DNA of 64,000 bases from Cohnella pontilimi (GCF_005049045.1 NZ_SUPK01000005.1:186001-250000), one strand, 5' to 3'; shown: positions 8,534 to 16,846, counted from the first letter of the stretch. Notes: generated by a model from the letters alone, not told the origin. A program made the numbers and translations.

Positions 8534-8700
8534 AATGATAACTCCCTCAAATAAAGTTTGCCGAGTGCAAAAAATAAATCAAGCCTCCGACCCTAGGGTC
8601 AAAGGCTTGTATCGTTTTTATGCATGGATTCCGCCGTACCGTTCATGATGCGCATCCGCCCTCTCCGACGGGAGTCTTCGTTGTAACTTCCCCATTTTAT
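8534..8700 (-). promoter_or_regulatory. Structured leader RNA of the CDF gene with intrinsic terminator
   Basis: Upstream of the CDF gene on the minus strand, TATGATAAAAT (about 8694-8704) makes a -10 candidate. The leader then contains CTCC...GGAG and GATGCGCATC hairpins. It ends in a 12-13 bp stem at 8581-8608 whose arms pair perfectly on this strand when G-U pairs are allowed, and a U-rich tract follows before the start codon. Such a terminator inside a leader is the layout of an attenuator or riboswitch. I do not see the conserved cores of the NiCo (czcD), yybP-ykoY (Mn2+), Mg2+ M-box or fluoride riboswitches as I know them, so the class is unknown. Confidence 0.45.
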
Positions 8701-8850
8701 CATAGTGAAGCTGTTGAAGAAACCGGACATGGATACAATGGACGAACGCACAAAAAATTAATGTTCGGATTTAGACGTCAAAATGAGGGGTATTAAAATT
8801 CACTTCTGTGTTATTTATCGCATAATACGAATATTGTCGGCTCCTGTACC

Positions 8851-8879
8851 TTGACTTGTACGCGAAATTACTTTAGACT
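8851..8879 (+). promoter_or_regulatory. Promoter of the riboswitch-controlled dehydrogenase
   Basis: TTGACT (8851-8856) and TAGACT (8874-8879) are separated by 17 bp. Transcription would begin about 30 nt before the purine aptamer. Confidence 0.6.
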
Positions 8880-8915
8880 ACGGTATGGAAGCGCGATAGC
8901 GTGACCAGGATAGTC

Positions 8916-9023
8916 CATCGTATAACTCCGTTAATAAGGGACGGAGGTATCTACCAGGAACCGCAAATTCCTGACTACGAAGGATGTGGCTTGACCACAC
9001 CCTTCGATAGTCGGGATTTTTTT
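8916..9023 (+). promoter_or_regulatory. Purine (guanine-class) riboswitch with terminator
   Basis: The conserved purine-riboswitch core is present: TATAACTCCG (8921-8930), GGTATCTACCAGG (8945-8957) and CCTGACTACG (8970-8979). The base at the position equivalent to xpt residue 74 (GAC before UACG) is C, which is diagnostic of guanine/hypoxanthine sensing; adenine types carry U. The terminator at 8974-9023 (ACTACGAAGG...CCTTCGATAGT, then seven T) reuses the 3' side of the P1 helix. That is the classic OFF-switch arrangement. Confidence 0.93.
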
Positions 9024-9165
9024 GTGTGATTCAGAAAGTATGAGAAATCAGCATTCTTTTCTGAATCACCTCGACATAAACGTTCATTCGCCATCCCAAA
9101 AGAAGGCGTCAGCCGTTTATGCTTGGGTCGAAGCGGATCCAAATCCATTTTTGGAGGCGACATCA

Positions 9166-10602
9166 TTGGCAACTTCAACTTACGACGTCATCGTGGTCGG
9201 CGCGGGCCCGGCCGGCATCTTCACTTGTTATGAGCTGACGCGGCTAGCGCCTCATCTTAAGGTGCTGCTGGTCGACAAAGGTCATGATATCCATCACCGG
9301 CATTGTCCTATTCTTGAAAATAAAATTGAACTGTGCCCGCCGCCGGCCGGTAAAAAAGAGTTTGCCGGCTGTCTGCCTGCCTGCTCCATTACCGCGGGCT
9401 TCGGCGGGGCCGGGGCTTATAGCGACGGCAAGTTCAACATTACAACCGAGTTCGGGGGATGGCTGACGGATTATTTGGCGCCTTCGCAGGTTCTGGGTCT
9501 TATCCGGTATGTAGATGAAATCAACCTCGAGCATGGCGCCACTCCGCAAGTGACCGATCCGACCACCGACGTGGTGCGCCAGATCGAGCATCGCGCTTAC
9601 GCGGCAGGACTGAAGCTGCTGAGGGCGCAGGTGCGGCATTTGGGCACCGAGCAGAACCTGGAGATTATGAAATCCATTTATTCGTATTTGCAAAGCCGCA
9701 TCGACATGCGCTTCAAAACGGAAGTGGCGGACCTGATCACCGTGAAGGAAGATGGAAAGCACAGCGTGCGGGGCATCGTGCTGAAGAACGGCGAAGAGCT
9801 CTCGGCAGAGCGCGTCGTGGTCGCTCCGGGAAGAGACGGATCGGCTTGGCTCGCCGAGGTGCTCAAGAAGCGCCGTTTGCGCATGGCGAACAATCAGGTG
9901 GATGTCGGCGTGCGGGTGGAAACCTCGGATGTGGTCATGAGGGAAATTAATCAGCATTTATATGAGGGCAAGTTCGTCTTTAACACCTCGGTCGGCACGC
10001 GGGTCCGCACTTTTTGCAGCAATCCGTCCGGTCACGTCGTGGTCGAAAATCACAGCGGCGTCATGGCGGCTAATGGCCATGCATACAAGGATCCCGCACT
10101 GGGATCGAACAACACCAACTTCGCACTGCTCGTATCGCACAAGTTCACGGAACCGTTCGACAAACCGAATGAGTATGCGCGCGAGATTTGCAAAAGGGCG
10201 AACGATTTGTCCGGAGGCGGTGTCATCGTGCAGAAATATGGGGACATTTTACGCGGACGCCGCTCGACGGAGGGAAGGATCAAGGAAGGCTTTATCGAGC
10301 CGACACTGAAAGAAGCTGTCGCGGGCGATCTGGGGCTGGTGCTTCCGTATAACACGATGAAAAGCTTGATCGAAATGGTCGATGCGCTGGACAAGGTCAC
10401 GCCAGGCATCGCTTCCGAGCATACGTTGTTCTACGGGGTCGAGGCGAAGTTTTATTCCGCACGCCCTAAGTTGAGCGAGAAGCTCGAGACGGAAATCGCC
10501 GGCCTCTACTGCGGCGGTGACGGCGCCGGCGTGACACGCGGTCTGGCGCAAGCCGGCGCCGCGGGCGTTTGGATCGCACGTGCCATTACAGGTAATAATT
10601 AA
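9166..10602 (+). CDS. FAD-dependent dehydrogenase, uncharacterised (COG2509-like)
   Basis: The product has 478 residues. The N-terminus VIVVGAGPAGIFTCYEL is a Rossmann FAD-binding motif. Near residue 70 lies a Cys-containing stretch (CPPPAGKKEFAGC). The C-terminal segment GLYCGGDGAGVTRGLAQAGAAG is the second FAD-contact motif of this family. The substrate is unknown. A TTG start is chosen because TTGGAGG lies 8 bp upstream; the same frame is open further 5' into the riboswitch terminator, but without a ribosome site. The gene lies directly under a guanine riboswitch, so it should be expressed when guanine or hypoxanthine is low. This hints at a link to purine metabolism that the protein itself does not reveal. 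Confidence 0.85.
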   Translation: MATSTYDVIVVGAGPAGIFTCYELTRLAPHLKVLLVDKGHDIHHRHCPILENKIELCPPPAGKKEFAGCLPACSITAGFGGAGAYSDGKFNITTEFGGWLTDYLAPSQVLGLIRYVDEINLEHGATPQVTDPTTDVVRQIEHRAYAAGLKLLRAQVRHLGTEQNLEIMKSIYSYLQSRIDMRFKTEVADLITVKEDGKHSVRGIVLKNGEELSAERVVVAPGRDGSAWLAEVLKKRRLRMANNQVDVGVRVETSDVVMREINQHLYEGKFVFNTSVGTRVRTFCSNPSGHVVVENHSGVMAANGHAYKDPALGSNNTNFALLVSHKFTEPFDKPNEYAREICKRANDLSGGGVIVQKYGDILRGRRSTEGRIKEGFIEPTLKEAVAGDLGLVLPYNTMKSLIEMVDALDKVTPGIASEHTLFYGVEAKFYSARPKLSEKLETEIAGLYCGGDGAGVTRGLAQAGAAGVWIARAITGNN

Positions 10603-10703
10603 TTGTTAGCTAAAAATTGCCTAAAACCCGTACTCCCTTGTTGAATTTGTAGTAGAATGACGCTTGTTACATTTTCACACATCGAAGGGAGACATACATT
10701 GCA

Positions 10704-11243
10704 GTGAAAAAACTTGTTGCTTTACTTGCCGTATTAACGGTAGTACTTGCCGGGTGCGGCGAAGCGAATATCTCCAAAGCGGATTCTTCTACGTCGGCTA
10801 AGTCCTCGGCACAAGCTTCGCCCGCGGCCGCCAAAGAAACCGAATCTGCAAGCCCGAAAGCGGAAGAAACGAACAAACTTGGCGACTCCGTGAACTTCGA
10901 CGACCTGGTCGTTACCGTGGCAGGCGTACGGGAGTCGAAAAGCCAATTGATGAAGCCGAAGGAAGGAAACAAGATCCTTCTGGTGGACATCACCGCAGAA
11001 AATAAAGGCAACAAAGAAATTAACGTTTCCTCCATGCTTCAAACTAAAATGGCGGACGACCAAGGTTACCAATACAACCTCACCATCGTCGACGACCAGA
11101 AAGGCAACTTCGACGGTGCCGTAGCGGCCGGCAGAAAGCTGCGCGGGGAAGTGGCATTCGAAGTGCCGAAAGATGCGGCTTCGCTCGAATTCATTTTCAG
11201 CGATCCGTTCGAATCCGGTCAAGCGATCTGGAAAGTGAAATAA
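10704..11243 (+). CDS. DUF4352-domain lipoprotein
   Basis: The product has 179 residues. It has a lipoprotein signal with LAGC (Cys18), a Ser/Ala/Lys-rich linker to about residue 55, then an immunoglobulin-like DUF4352 domain (LGDSVNFDDLVVTV... to the end). DUF4352 domains are common in secreted lipoproteins of Firmicutes and their role is unclear. The GTG start has GAAGGGA upstream at a rather long spacing of 13 bp. It ends at a strong bidirectional terminator. Confidence 0.85.
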   Translation: MKKLVALLAVLTVVLAGCGEANISKADSSTSAKSSAQASPAAAKETESASPKAEETNKLGDSVNFDDLVVTVAGVRESKSQLMKPKEGNKILLVDITAENKGNKEINVSSMLQTKMADDQGYQYNLTIVDDQKGNFDGAVAAGRKLRGEVAFEVPKDAASLEFIFSDPFESGQAIWKVK

Positions 11244-11291
11244 ACTGCAAAAAAGCGACCTTGCCGAGCGGCAGGTCGCTTTTTTGCAGTT
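11244..11291. terminator. Bidirectional terminator
   Basis: A nearly perfect inverted repeat runs ACTGCAAAAAAGCGACC...GGTCGCTTTTTTGCAGT. A-tract and T-tract flank the stem, so it can stop transcription from both convergent genes. Confidence 0.9.
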
Positions 11292-11935
11292 TAGGCGTCC
11301 GAAGATTGCTGCGTGATTTGGCGGAACGCCGCCATGAATTGGGACACCGGATACGCACCGGACAACGCATTCTTGTCGTCGATGATGAAGAACGGCACAC
11401 CCGTGATGCCCAGCGCCTTCGCAGCCTCGATATCATGCTCGACTTCGGCAATACCGCCGCCCGCCTCAAGTTTTTGTCTCAACTCGGCGGTATCGAATCC
11501 GAGGCTGTTCGCCACTTCCAGCAACGTATCGATTTCACCGATGTTACGCCCATGTTCAAAATGCGCGTCCATCACCGCATTGACCCACTTATCTTGAAGG
11601 TCTGCCGGAAGCAGCGCGGTAATCCGGTGCGCGAGCAGCGTGTTGGGCGAAGTGGCTACTCGGTCAAAGCGGAAGGTGAGACCGATTTCCGCGCCTGCGT
11701 CGGTTACCCGCTGCAGCATCGGACCGAAACGTTCGGCGCCGCCCATTTTGGCCGCCATGCTCTCATGGAACGGCTTGCCTTCCGGCGGAAGGGTCGGATC
11801 GAGCTGATACGCCCGATAGGTTACGGGAACTTGGCCGCCCGTTTGCTCTTCCCATTGCGCCAGTGCGTCGCTCATGTTCTTTTTGCCGATGCGGCACCAG
11901 GGACATACCATATCGGAATACACTTCGATTTTCAT
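11291..11935 (-). CDS. DsbA-family oxidoreductase, FrnE-like
   Basis: The product has 214 residues. It starts MKIEVYSDMVCPWC with a CPWC active site at Cys11 and Cys14 at the end of the first beta strand of a thioredoxin fold. A helical insertion follows, then the cis-Pro loop GITGVPFFIID (about residues 165-175). This pattern is typical of cytosolic FrnE / 2-hydroxychromene-2-carboxylate isomerase-like proteins, some linked to oxidative stress. There is no signal peptide. The ATG has AGAGGTG 6 bp upstream; an upstream in-frame ATG lacks a ribosome site. Confidence 0.9.
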   Translation of the reverse strand: MKIEVYSDMVCPWCRIGKKNMSDALAQWEEQTGGQVPVTYRAYQLDPTLPPEGKPFHESMAAKMGGAERFGPMLQRVTDAGAEIGLTFRFDRVATSPNTLLAHRITALLPADLQDKWVNAVMDAHFEHGRNIGEIDTLLEVANSLGFDTAELRQKLEAGGGIAEVEHDIEAAKALGITGVPFFIIDDKNALSGAYPVSQFMAAFRQITQQSSDA

Positions 11936-11976
11936 ACGATCACCTCTCCGGTTATACGTTCGGCTCATTGATTCAG

Positions 11977-11982
11977 TATAAT
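11977..11982 (+). promoter_or_regulatory. -10 element before the aldo/keto reductase
   Basis: TATAAT overlaps an in-frame ATG at 11981. That ATG therefore cannot be the start, which supports the start at 12020. No clear -35 is seen. Confidence 0.5.
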
Positions 11983-12019
11983 GGAAAAAGGTTTGAGTTT
12001 CACGAAAGAAGGGATTCTC

Positions 12020-12847
12020 ATGAAAATGTCGATCGACTCCACGGTGGAGCTCTTAAACGGGGTGGCGATGCCGCGTCTCGGGCTCGGGGTTTGGCGCACC
12101 CAGGAAGGGGAGGAAGTGGAGCGGGCGGTCGGAGCCGCACTCCAAGCCGGTTATCGCAGCATCGATACCGCATCCATGTATGGAAATGAAGCGGGTGTCG
12201 GACGAGCGGTCCGGGATTCCGGCGTACCGCGCGAGCAGGTTTTCGTCACGACCAAGGTGTGGAACGACCAGCAAGGGTACGACAACACGCTGCGCGCCTT
12301 CGAACAAAGTGCTGCCAACCTGGGGCTGGGTCACGTAGACCTGTACTTGATTCACTGGCCGGTGAAGGGCAAGTACAAGGATACATACCGCGCGCTGGAG
12401 GAACTTTACGAACAAGGCCGTGTCCGCGCCATCGGGGTGAGCAATTTCCTGGAGCATCACCTTGAGGATTTGATGGGCGCTTGCCGGATTAAGCCGATGG
12501 TGAATCAGGTGGAAATGCATCCGCTTCTCACCCGTAAGAAGCTGCTCATGTTTTGCCGGAAGGAAGGGATCCAGTTGGAATCCTGGCGTCCGCTCATGCA
12601 GGGCAATCTGGATTTGCCTTTGTTGCAGGAACTTTCACGCAAATACGGCAAAACACCCGCCCAAATCGTCATTCGCTGGCACCTCCAGCTCGGCGTCGTC
12701 ACGATTCCGAAATCGGTCACCGAATCCCGGATTCGCGAAAATGCCGGCGTCTTCGATTTCGAGCTCGAGCCGGAGGACATGAACCGCATCGATGAATTGA
12801 ACGAAAACCGCAGATTCGGCGCGGACCCGGACAATTTCGACTTCTAA
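12020..12847 (+). CDS. Aldo/keto reductase
   Basis: The product has 275 residues, the usual size for AKR5-type enzymes such as B. subtilis YtbE/YvgN. These are NADPH-dependent cytosolic reductases of aldehydes such as methylglyoxal. The TIM barrel shows AGYRSIDTASMYGNE (catalytic Asp and Tyr), VFVTTKVWN (Lys), DLYLIHWP (His), GVSNF and the nicotinamide-binding IPKSVTESRI. The ATG follows AAGAAGGGA at good spacing. Confidence 0.93.
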   Translation: MKMSIDSTVELLNGVAMPRLGLGVWRTQEGEEVERAVGAALQAGYRSIDTASMYGNEAGVGRAVRDSGVPREQVFVTTKVWNDQQGYDNTLRAFEQSAANLGLGHVDLYLIHWPVKGKYKDTYRALEELYEQGRVRAIGVSNFLEHHLEDLMGACRIKPMVNQVEMHPLLTRKKLLMFCRKEGIQLESWRPLMQGNLDLPLLQELSRKYGKTPAQIVIRWHLQLGVVTIPKSVTESRIRENAGVFDFELEPEDMNRIDELNENRRFGADPDNFDF

Positions 12848-12895
12848 CCGGGATAAAAGGGAACAACGCACGACAACCTACGGGTAATCGATCTG

Positions 12896-12929
12896 TTGAC
12901 AGCACGATCTGTAATTGATATGATTACAG
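12896..12929 (+). promoter_or_regulatory. Promoter and Rrf2 operator
   Basis: TTGACA (12896-12901), a 17-bp spacer and TATGAT (12919-12924) form a strong sigma-A promoter. A perfect dyad CTGTAAT-N7-ATTACAG (12909-12915 and 12923-12929) covers the -10. Its position directly before the Rrf2 gene suggests autorepression. Confidence 0.7.
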
Positions 12930-12952
12930 TATCCGAAGGGGAGGCGGCGCCG

Positions 12953-13378
12953 ATGAACAGTGAATTTGTGATTGCCGTTCACAGTCTCGTTTTACTGGCG
13001 TATCGACCTGACGGAATGGCGACAAGCGAAGAAATCGCCGCGAACGTGTGCACCAATCCGGTGCGGGTGCGCAAGGTGATGAGCTGTCTGCGCAAATGCG
13101 GCTTTGTCGACACGCGGGAAGGCGCGGGCGGCGGATACAAGCTGTGCAGGCGGCCGGAGGAAGTCACGCTTGCGGACATTTACCGGGCGCTGGCTGCCGG
13201 TTCTCTGGCTCCGAGCTGGTGCAGCGGCAACCCGGAGATGAACTGCGTCGTCGGATCGAATATGGGCGAAGTCATGAACGCTGTGTTTTGCGGTGCGGAT
13301 CGCCAGCTTGAAATGTATTTCGAGCAGATCACGATCGGCCAGATGCTGTCCCGGGTGAAGGCCAAACAAGAAGCTTGA
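12953..13378 (+). CDS. Rrf2-family transcriptional regulator
   Basis: The product has 141 residues. A winged helix-turn-helix fills the N-terminal half (about 1-80) and includes the family signature REGAGGGYKL. The protein is Cys-rich (residues 33, 45, 49, 65, 90, 98 and 113). The spacing near residues 90-98 does not clearly match the three-Cys Fe-S type, so a thiol- or YwnA-like sensor is possible. The start is the ATG after GGGGAGG; the reading frame extends upstream only through the promoter. A thioredoxin gene follows within 90 bp, consistent with a redox role. Confidence 0.88.
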   Translation: MNSEFVIAVHSLVLLAYRPDGMATSEEIAANVCTNPVRVRKVMSCLRKCGFVDTREGAGGGYKLCRRPEEVTLADIYRALAAGSLAPSWCSGNPEMNCVVGSNMGEVMNAVFCGADRQLEMYFEQITIGQMLSRVKAKQEA

Positions 13379-13466
13379 GGCACGGATGGAACGGGTATAT
13401 TACAGATGCCCGATCATCATAGGCGATTTATCTTTTCGATCTTACTCGAATAAGGAGTGATGTGAC

Positions 13467-13778
13467 ATGGCAGTAGCAGTCACGAAAGAGAACTTTAACG
13501 AAACGGTCTCCCAAGGCGTATCCCTTCTCGACTTCTGGGCTCCTTGGTGCGGACCTTGCAAAATGCAGCTTCCAATCGTGGAAGAGCTGGCCGAAGAACT
13601 GAAAGGCCAAGCCACCATCGCGAAAGTAAACGTTGACGAAGAGCCTGAGCTCGCCAGCCAGTTCGGCGTCATGAGCATTCCGACGCTGATCCTGTTCAAG
13701 GACGGCCAACCGATCGACAAAATGGTGGGTCTGCAAAGCAAAGCCGCTCTGCAATCCAAAATCCAAGGCCAAATGTAA
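13467..13778 (+). CDS. trxA: Thioredoxin
   Basis: The product has 103 residues with the canonical WCGPC active site (Cys28, Cys31), the cis-Pro segment SIPTLILFKDG and the full single-domain thioredoxin fold. It is a cytosolic disulfide reductase fed by thioredoxin reductase. AAGGAGTGATG precedes the ATG. It lies just downstream of the Rrf2 gene and may be partly co-transcribed with it. Confidence 0.96.
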   Translation: MAVAVTKENFNETVSQGVSLLDFWAPWCGPCKMQLPIVEELAEELKGQATIAKVNVDEEPELASQFGVMSIPTLILFKDGQPIDKMVGLQSKAALQSKIQGQM

Positions 13779-13800
13779 GACGAAATCACGTATTCGCACT

Positions 13801-13836
13801 GAAGCCGCCGGTCCTTCGACCGGCGGCTTCTTTATG
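13801..13836. terminator. Terminator between trxA and the Ktr gene
   Basis: The stem GAAGCCGCCGGT...ACCGGCGGCTTC has a TTCG-type loop and a short T tail. It may serve both convergent genes. Confidence 0.8.
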
Positions 13837-13854
13837 CGTGCAGCAGAACGTCCT

Positions 13855-14517
13855 TTACGTATTGGCCGATCGTTCGAACCGGTCAATTTGCTCGTTGGTG
13901 CCGATGATCACCATTACGTCGCCTTCGTGCAGAACCTCTTCCGCGGAAGGTGCGACGATCGTCTCCTTTTCCCGGTTGATCGCCACGATCGTGCATCCGT
14001 ATTTCGCCCGGGTGTCCAGCTCCTTCAACGAATGCCGGGCGAGCTTGCCGGTCGCGGATATCTCGGCAATCGCATATTCGTCGGACAGCTCAATAAAATC
14101 GAGCAGATTCGGCGACACCAGTTGGTTCGCGACGCGCACCCCCATATCCCGCTCGGGGTAGATGACCCGGTCGACGCCGATTCTTTGCAGTACTTTCCCG
14201 TGAAGCGCCGACAAGGCCTTCACTACCACCCTGTTCACGCCAAGGTCTTTCAGCAGAATGGACGTCAGTATACTCGCCTGAATGTCATCTCCGATCGCGA
14301 CCACTACACAGTCCATATTACGGATCCCGATGGCCCGCAGCGCCTCTTCGTCGGTCGTGTCCGCTACAAGGGTATGCGTCAGACATGCGCTCATTTCGTC
14401 GGCGACGTTCGCGTTTTTGTCCACCCCCAGCACCTCATGACCGAGGGCCACCAGCTCTTTGGCCAGACTTGAGCCGAATCTTCCCAGACCGATAACCGCA
14501 TATTGGGTGTTCTTCAT
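13855..14517 (-). CDS. ktrA: Potassium-uptake regulatory subunit (RCK domain)
   Basis: The product has 220 residues. An RCK N-domain with GLGRFGSSLAKEL (nucleotide-binding glycines at residues 10, 12 and 15) is followed by a TrkA-C domain (about 135-215). It is the cytosolic gating ring that binds ATP/ADP or c-di-AMP and controls the KtrB-type pore. The start is set at MKNTQYAV; upstream in-frame ATGs exist but fit the ribosome site less well. Unlike the usual co-directional ktrAB operon, the pore gene lies divergently 93 bp away. A KtrC-type name is equally possible. Confidence 0.92.
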   Translation of the reverse strand: MKNTQYAVIGLGRFGSSLAKELVALGHEVLGVDKNANVADEMSACLTHTLVADTTDEEALRAIGIRNMDCVVVAIGDDIQASILTSILLKDLGVNRVVVKALSALHGKVLQRIGVDRVIYPERDMGVRVANQLVSPNLLDFIELSDEYAIAEISATGKLARHSLKELDTRAKYGCTIVAINREKETIVAPSAEEVLHEGDVMVIIGTNEQIDRFERSANT

Positions 14518-14610
14518 AACGTCTAAGATCATCTCCATGTTCTGAAAATGCGGCGCCGACATGTTCCTTGGAAAAACGGGGAACCGTATCCCTTGAAAGA
14601 GGTGATCCGA

Positions 14611-15951
14611 TTGTTCGGCGATTTGCTCAAACTGTCCCGTTGGTCGCCCCCGCGTTTTCTGGTTACCGGATTCGCGCTTATTATTTTGCTTGGCGGACTG
14701 TTATTATCCCTGCCATTTGCAACGTCGGAAGGCACGGGTCTTCGTTACCTCGACGCCGTGTTTACGGCGACATCAGCCACTTGCGTGACCGGTCTGGTGG
14801 TGGTCGATACCGGCCGGTTTTACTCCGTCCAAGGACAAATCATCATCATGCTGCTCATTCAGGTCGGCGGAATCGGCTTTATGACGATGGCCACGCTGAT
14901 CGCGCTGGTGCTCAAAAAACGCATTTCTTTGCGTGAACGCATCATTTTGCAGGAAGCGATGAATCAGCACGACATGGAGGGGATCGTCCGGCTCATCCGC
15001 CGGGTGTTCCTGTATTCCGTCACGATCGAGGCGGCGGCGGCCGTCTTGTTCACCCTCCGATGGGCAGCCGACATGCCGCTCGGCAAAGCCGCATACTTCG
15101 GCGTCTTCCACGCGATCTCATTTTTCAACAATGCAGGCTTCGACTTGTTCGGGGAATACCGGAGCTTGACGCCATACGTGGACGATCCGCTGGTGAACAT
15201 CGTCTCGATGGCCCTTATCATTTTGGGGGGCATTGGATTTGTGGTCATGGCGGAGCTGCTCGATTACCGGAAAAAACGCAGGTTGTCCTTACACACGAAG
15301 GTCGTTCTGTCCGTCACCGCCACTCTGATCGTTTTGGGAGCAGCCGTCATTTTTATTTTGGAATATACGAATACATTGGCTCCGCTGACATGGCGGGGTA
15401 AAATTCTCGCCTCGTTGTTCCAATCCGTGACACCGAGAACAGCGGGCGCCAACACGGTCGACATCGGGGCGCTGCGACAGGCCACCCAGTTCTTCATCAT
15501 CCTGCTCATGTTTATCGGGGCCGGACCGGGCTCCACGGCAGGCGGAATCAAGGTCACCACCCTGGCCACACTTGTGGCGGGCGTGCATACGATGATCCGA
15601 GGCAAGGAGGATATCGTCATCTACGAGCACCGTCTCGCGAAAGACCGCATCCTTAAGGCGTTGACGATTACGATGCTGGCAATCGGCGTTGTCATCATCG
15701 TGACGATGATCGTGTCGACGACGGACCAGGACAAACCGTTCATCCGCATCCTGTTCGAAACGGTGTCGGCCTTCGGTACGGTCGGGATCTCGACGGGCAT
15801 TACGCCTCACTTGAGCGATATTGCGAGGATCATGCTGGCGCTCACGATGTTTACCGGCCGTCTGGGGCCGCTTACGCTCGCTTACGCGCTGGGAGGGCAG
15901 ACGGAGAAACAGCTGTTCCGCCATCCGGAAGGAAAACTCATCATCGGATAG
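14611..15951 (+). CDS. ktrB: Potassium-uptake pore subunit (TrkH/KtrB family)
   Basis: The product has 446 residues and four repeated M1-P-M2 units. The four filter loops are visible: TSATCVTGL, NNAGFDLFG, TPRTAGANT and AFGTVGIST. It forms the K+ (often Na+-coupled) pore gated by the adjacent RCK protein. The TTG start has AAAGAGGTGA at good spacing and gives the family's usual length; the frame is open upstream to 14548 but without a better ribosome site. Confidence 0.93.
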   Translation: MFGDLLKLSRWSPPRFLVTGFALIILLGGLLLSLPFATSEGTGLRYLDAVFTATSATCVTGLVVVDTGRFYSVQGQIIIMLLIQVGGIGFMTMATLIALVLKKRISLRERIILQEAMNQHDMEGIVRLIRRVFLYSVTIEAAAAVLFTLRWAADMPLGKAAYFGVFHAISFFNNAGFDLFGEYRSLTPYVDDPLVNIVSMALIILGGIGFVVMAELLDYRKKRRLSLHTKVVLSVTATLIVLGAAVIFILEYTNTLAPLTWRGKILASLFQSVTPRTAGANTVDIGALRQATQFFIILLMFIGAGPGSTAGGIKVTTLATLVAGVHTMIRGKEDIVIYEHRLAKDRILKALTITMLAIGVVIIVTMIVSTTDQDKPFIRILFETVSAFGTVGISTGITPHLSDIARIMLALTMFTGRLGPLTLAYALGGQTEKQLFRHPEGKLIIG

Positions 15952-15957
15952 GAAGAG

Positions 15958-15992
15958 GAAAAGGCTCCCGCGCAAGGGAACCTTTCTTTTTG
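15958..15992 (+). terminator. Terminator after ktrB
   Basis: The imperfect stem AAAGGCTCCC...GGGAACCTTT is followed by a T-rich tail. It lies between convergent genes. Confidence 0.65.
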
Positions 15993-15999
15993 GCATCGC

Positions 16000-16722
16000 T
16001 TATATGGTCCACTGACCGTGCACGATCGCGCACAGCTTCCAGTCATTCCCTGCCGGACGGAAAACGAGCACGAGACTTTCCCAGTCCATTCCGTCTTTGC
16101 TCTTGTCGAACCCGGGAAAATGAAACTCCGCATACGATGCGTCAGGGTAAACTTCGAGCCCGTTAAATTTCGTGTTTCCGGTGCCGAGCAGCTTGTTGAC
16201 GCTAATATTCGGCGCGCCGGCATAGTCCTGGTCGTAGACGAATTTCTCGAAATAATCGCGGAACGTCAGCTCGATCGGCGATCCGCTTCCATCATAAACT
16301 CCCCATGCCAACTTGCCGGTATCCTTGAAGGTCGGCAGTTCTCCTGGCTTGAACACGCGGCCGCCCTTGACGTCGATGTGCGGATAAGGGGAAAACCGCA
16401 GCCCTTTCGACGGATCAATGACGCCGGCGAGCTGCTCTAGATCCCGATCGCGCAGCATGCCGACAACGTCTTTGGCTGTCTGTTTCAGTTTGGCGTCGAG
16501 ACCGGCTTCCTGGGATGGCGTGCCGGATACCGGCTCCACCGCCGCGCCGTTCGTTTGCGGATCCACGCCGCCTGTTCCACCGGTTCCTGTGCCCGATACC
16601 TCGGTAGATCCGGGCGATACGGGGACATCCCCGGCACCGCTTTTGGCGGTCGACGCTCCGCACCCTGACAATAGAAGCGCCAGCAGCGCTGCGAGCAGCA
16701 GCAGCGGGTACACTCTGCGCAT
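16000..16722 (-). CDS. Lipoprotein, unknown function
   Basis: The product has 240 residues. A lipoprotein signal with LSGC (Cys21) is followed by a Gly/Thr/Pro-rich linker to about residue 70 and a globular domain ending in WKLCAIVHGQWTI. The domain resembles those of paenibacilli lipoproteins annotated only as hypothetical, and no family is assigned with confidence. It is transcribed divergently from the molybdopterin oxidoreductase. Confidence 0.75.
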   Translation of the reverse strand: MRRVYPLLLLAALLALLLSGCGASTAKSGAGDVPVSPGSTEVSGTGTGGTGGVDPQTNGAAVEPVSGTPSQEAGLDAKLKQTAKDVVGMLRDRDLEQLAGVIDPSKGLRFSPYPHIDVKGGRVFKPGELPTFKDTGKLAWGVYDGSGSPIELTFRDYFEKFVYDQDYAGAPNISVNKLLGTGNTKFNGLEVYPDASYAEFHFPGFDKSKDGMDWESLVLVFRPAGNDWKLCAIVHGQWTI

Positions 16723-16846
16723 TCTTTCATTCCCCCTAGTTGTTCAACAAATTCGGTATTGGGTTAGACGCAAAAAACCGCCGGATGTTCCGCGGCAAAT
16801 ATTATATAATTCGGATAATAAGGCCAATTTGCGGGGAGGGACCGGA

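Noticed and set aside
8534-8700. NiCo, Mn2+ (yybP-ykoY) or cyclic-di-GMP riboswitch
   Set aside because: The CDF context suggested these, but I could not find their conserved cores in the minus-strand leader. It is left as an unassigned structured RNA.
16418-16846. N-terminal extension of the molybdopterin oxidoreductase by 143 codons
   Set aside because: It would overlap the divergent lipoprotein gene and pass through the promoter. GGGGAGGG before the ATG at 16847 fixes the start.
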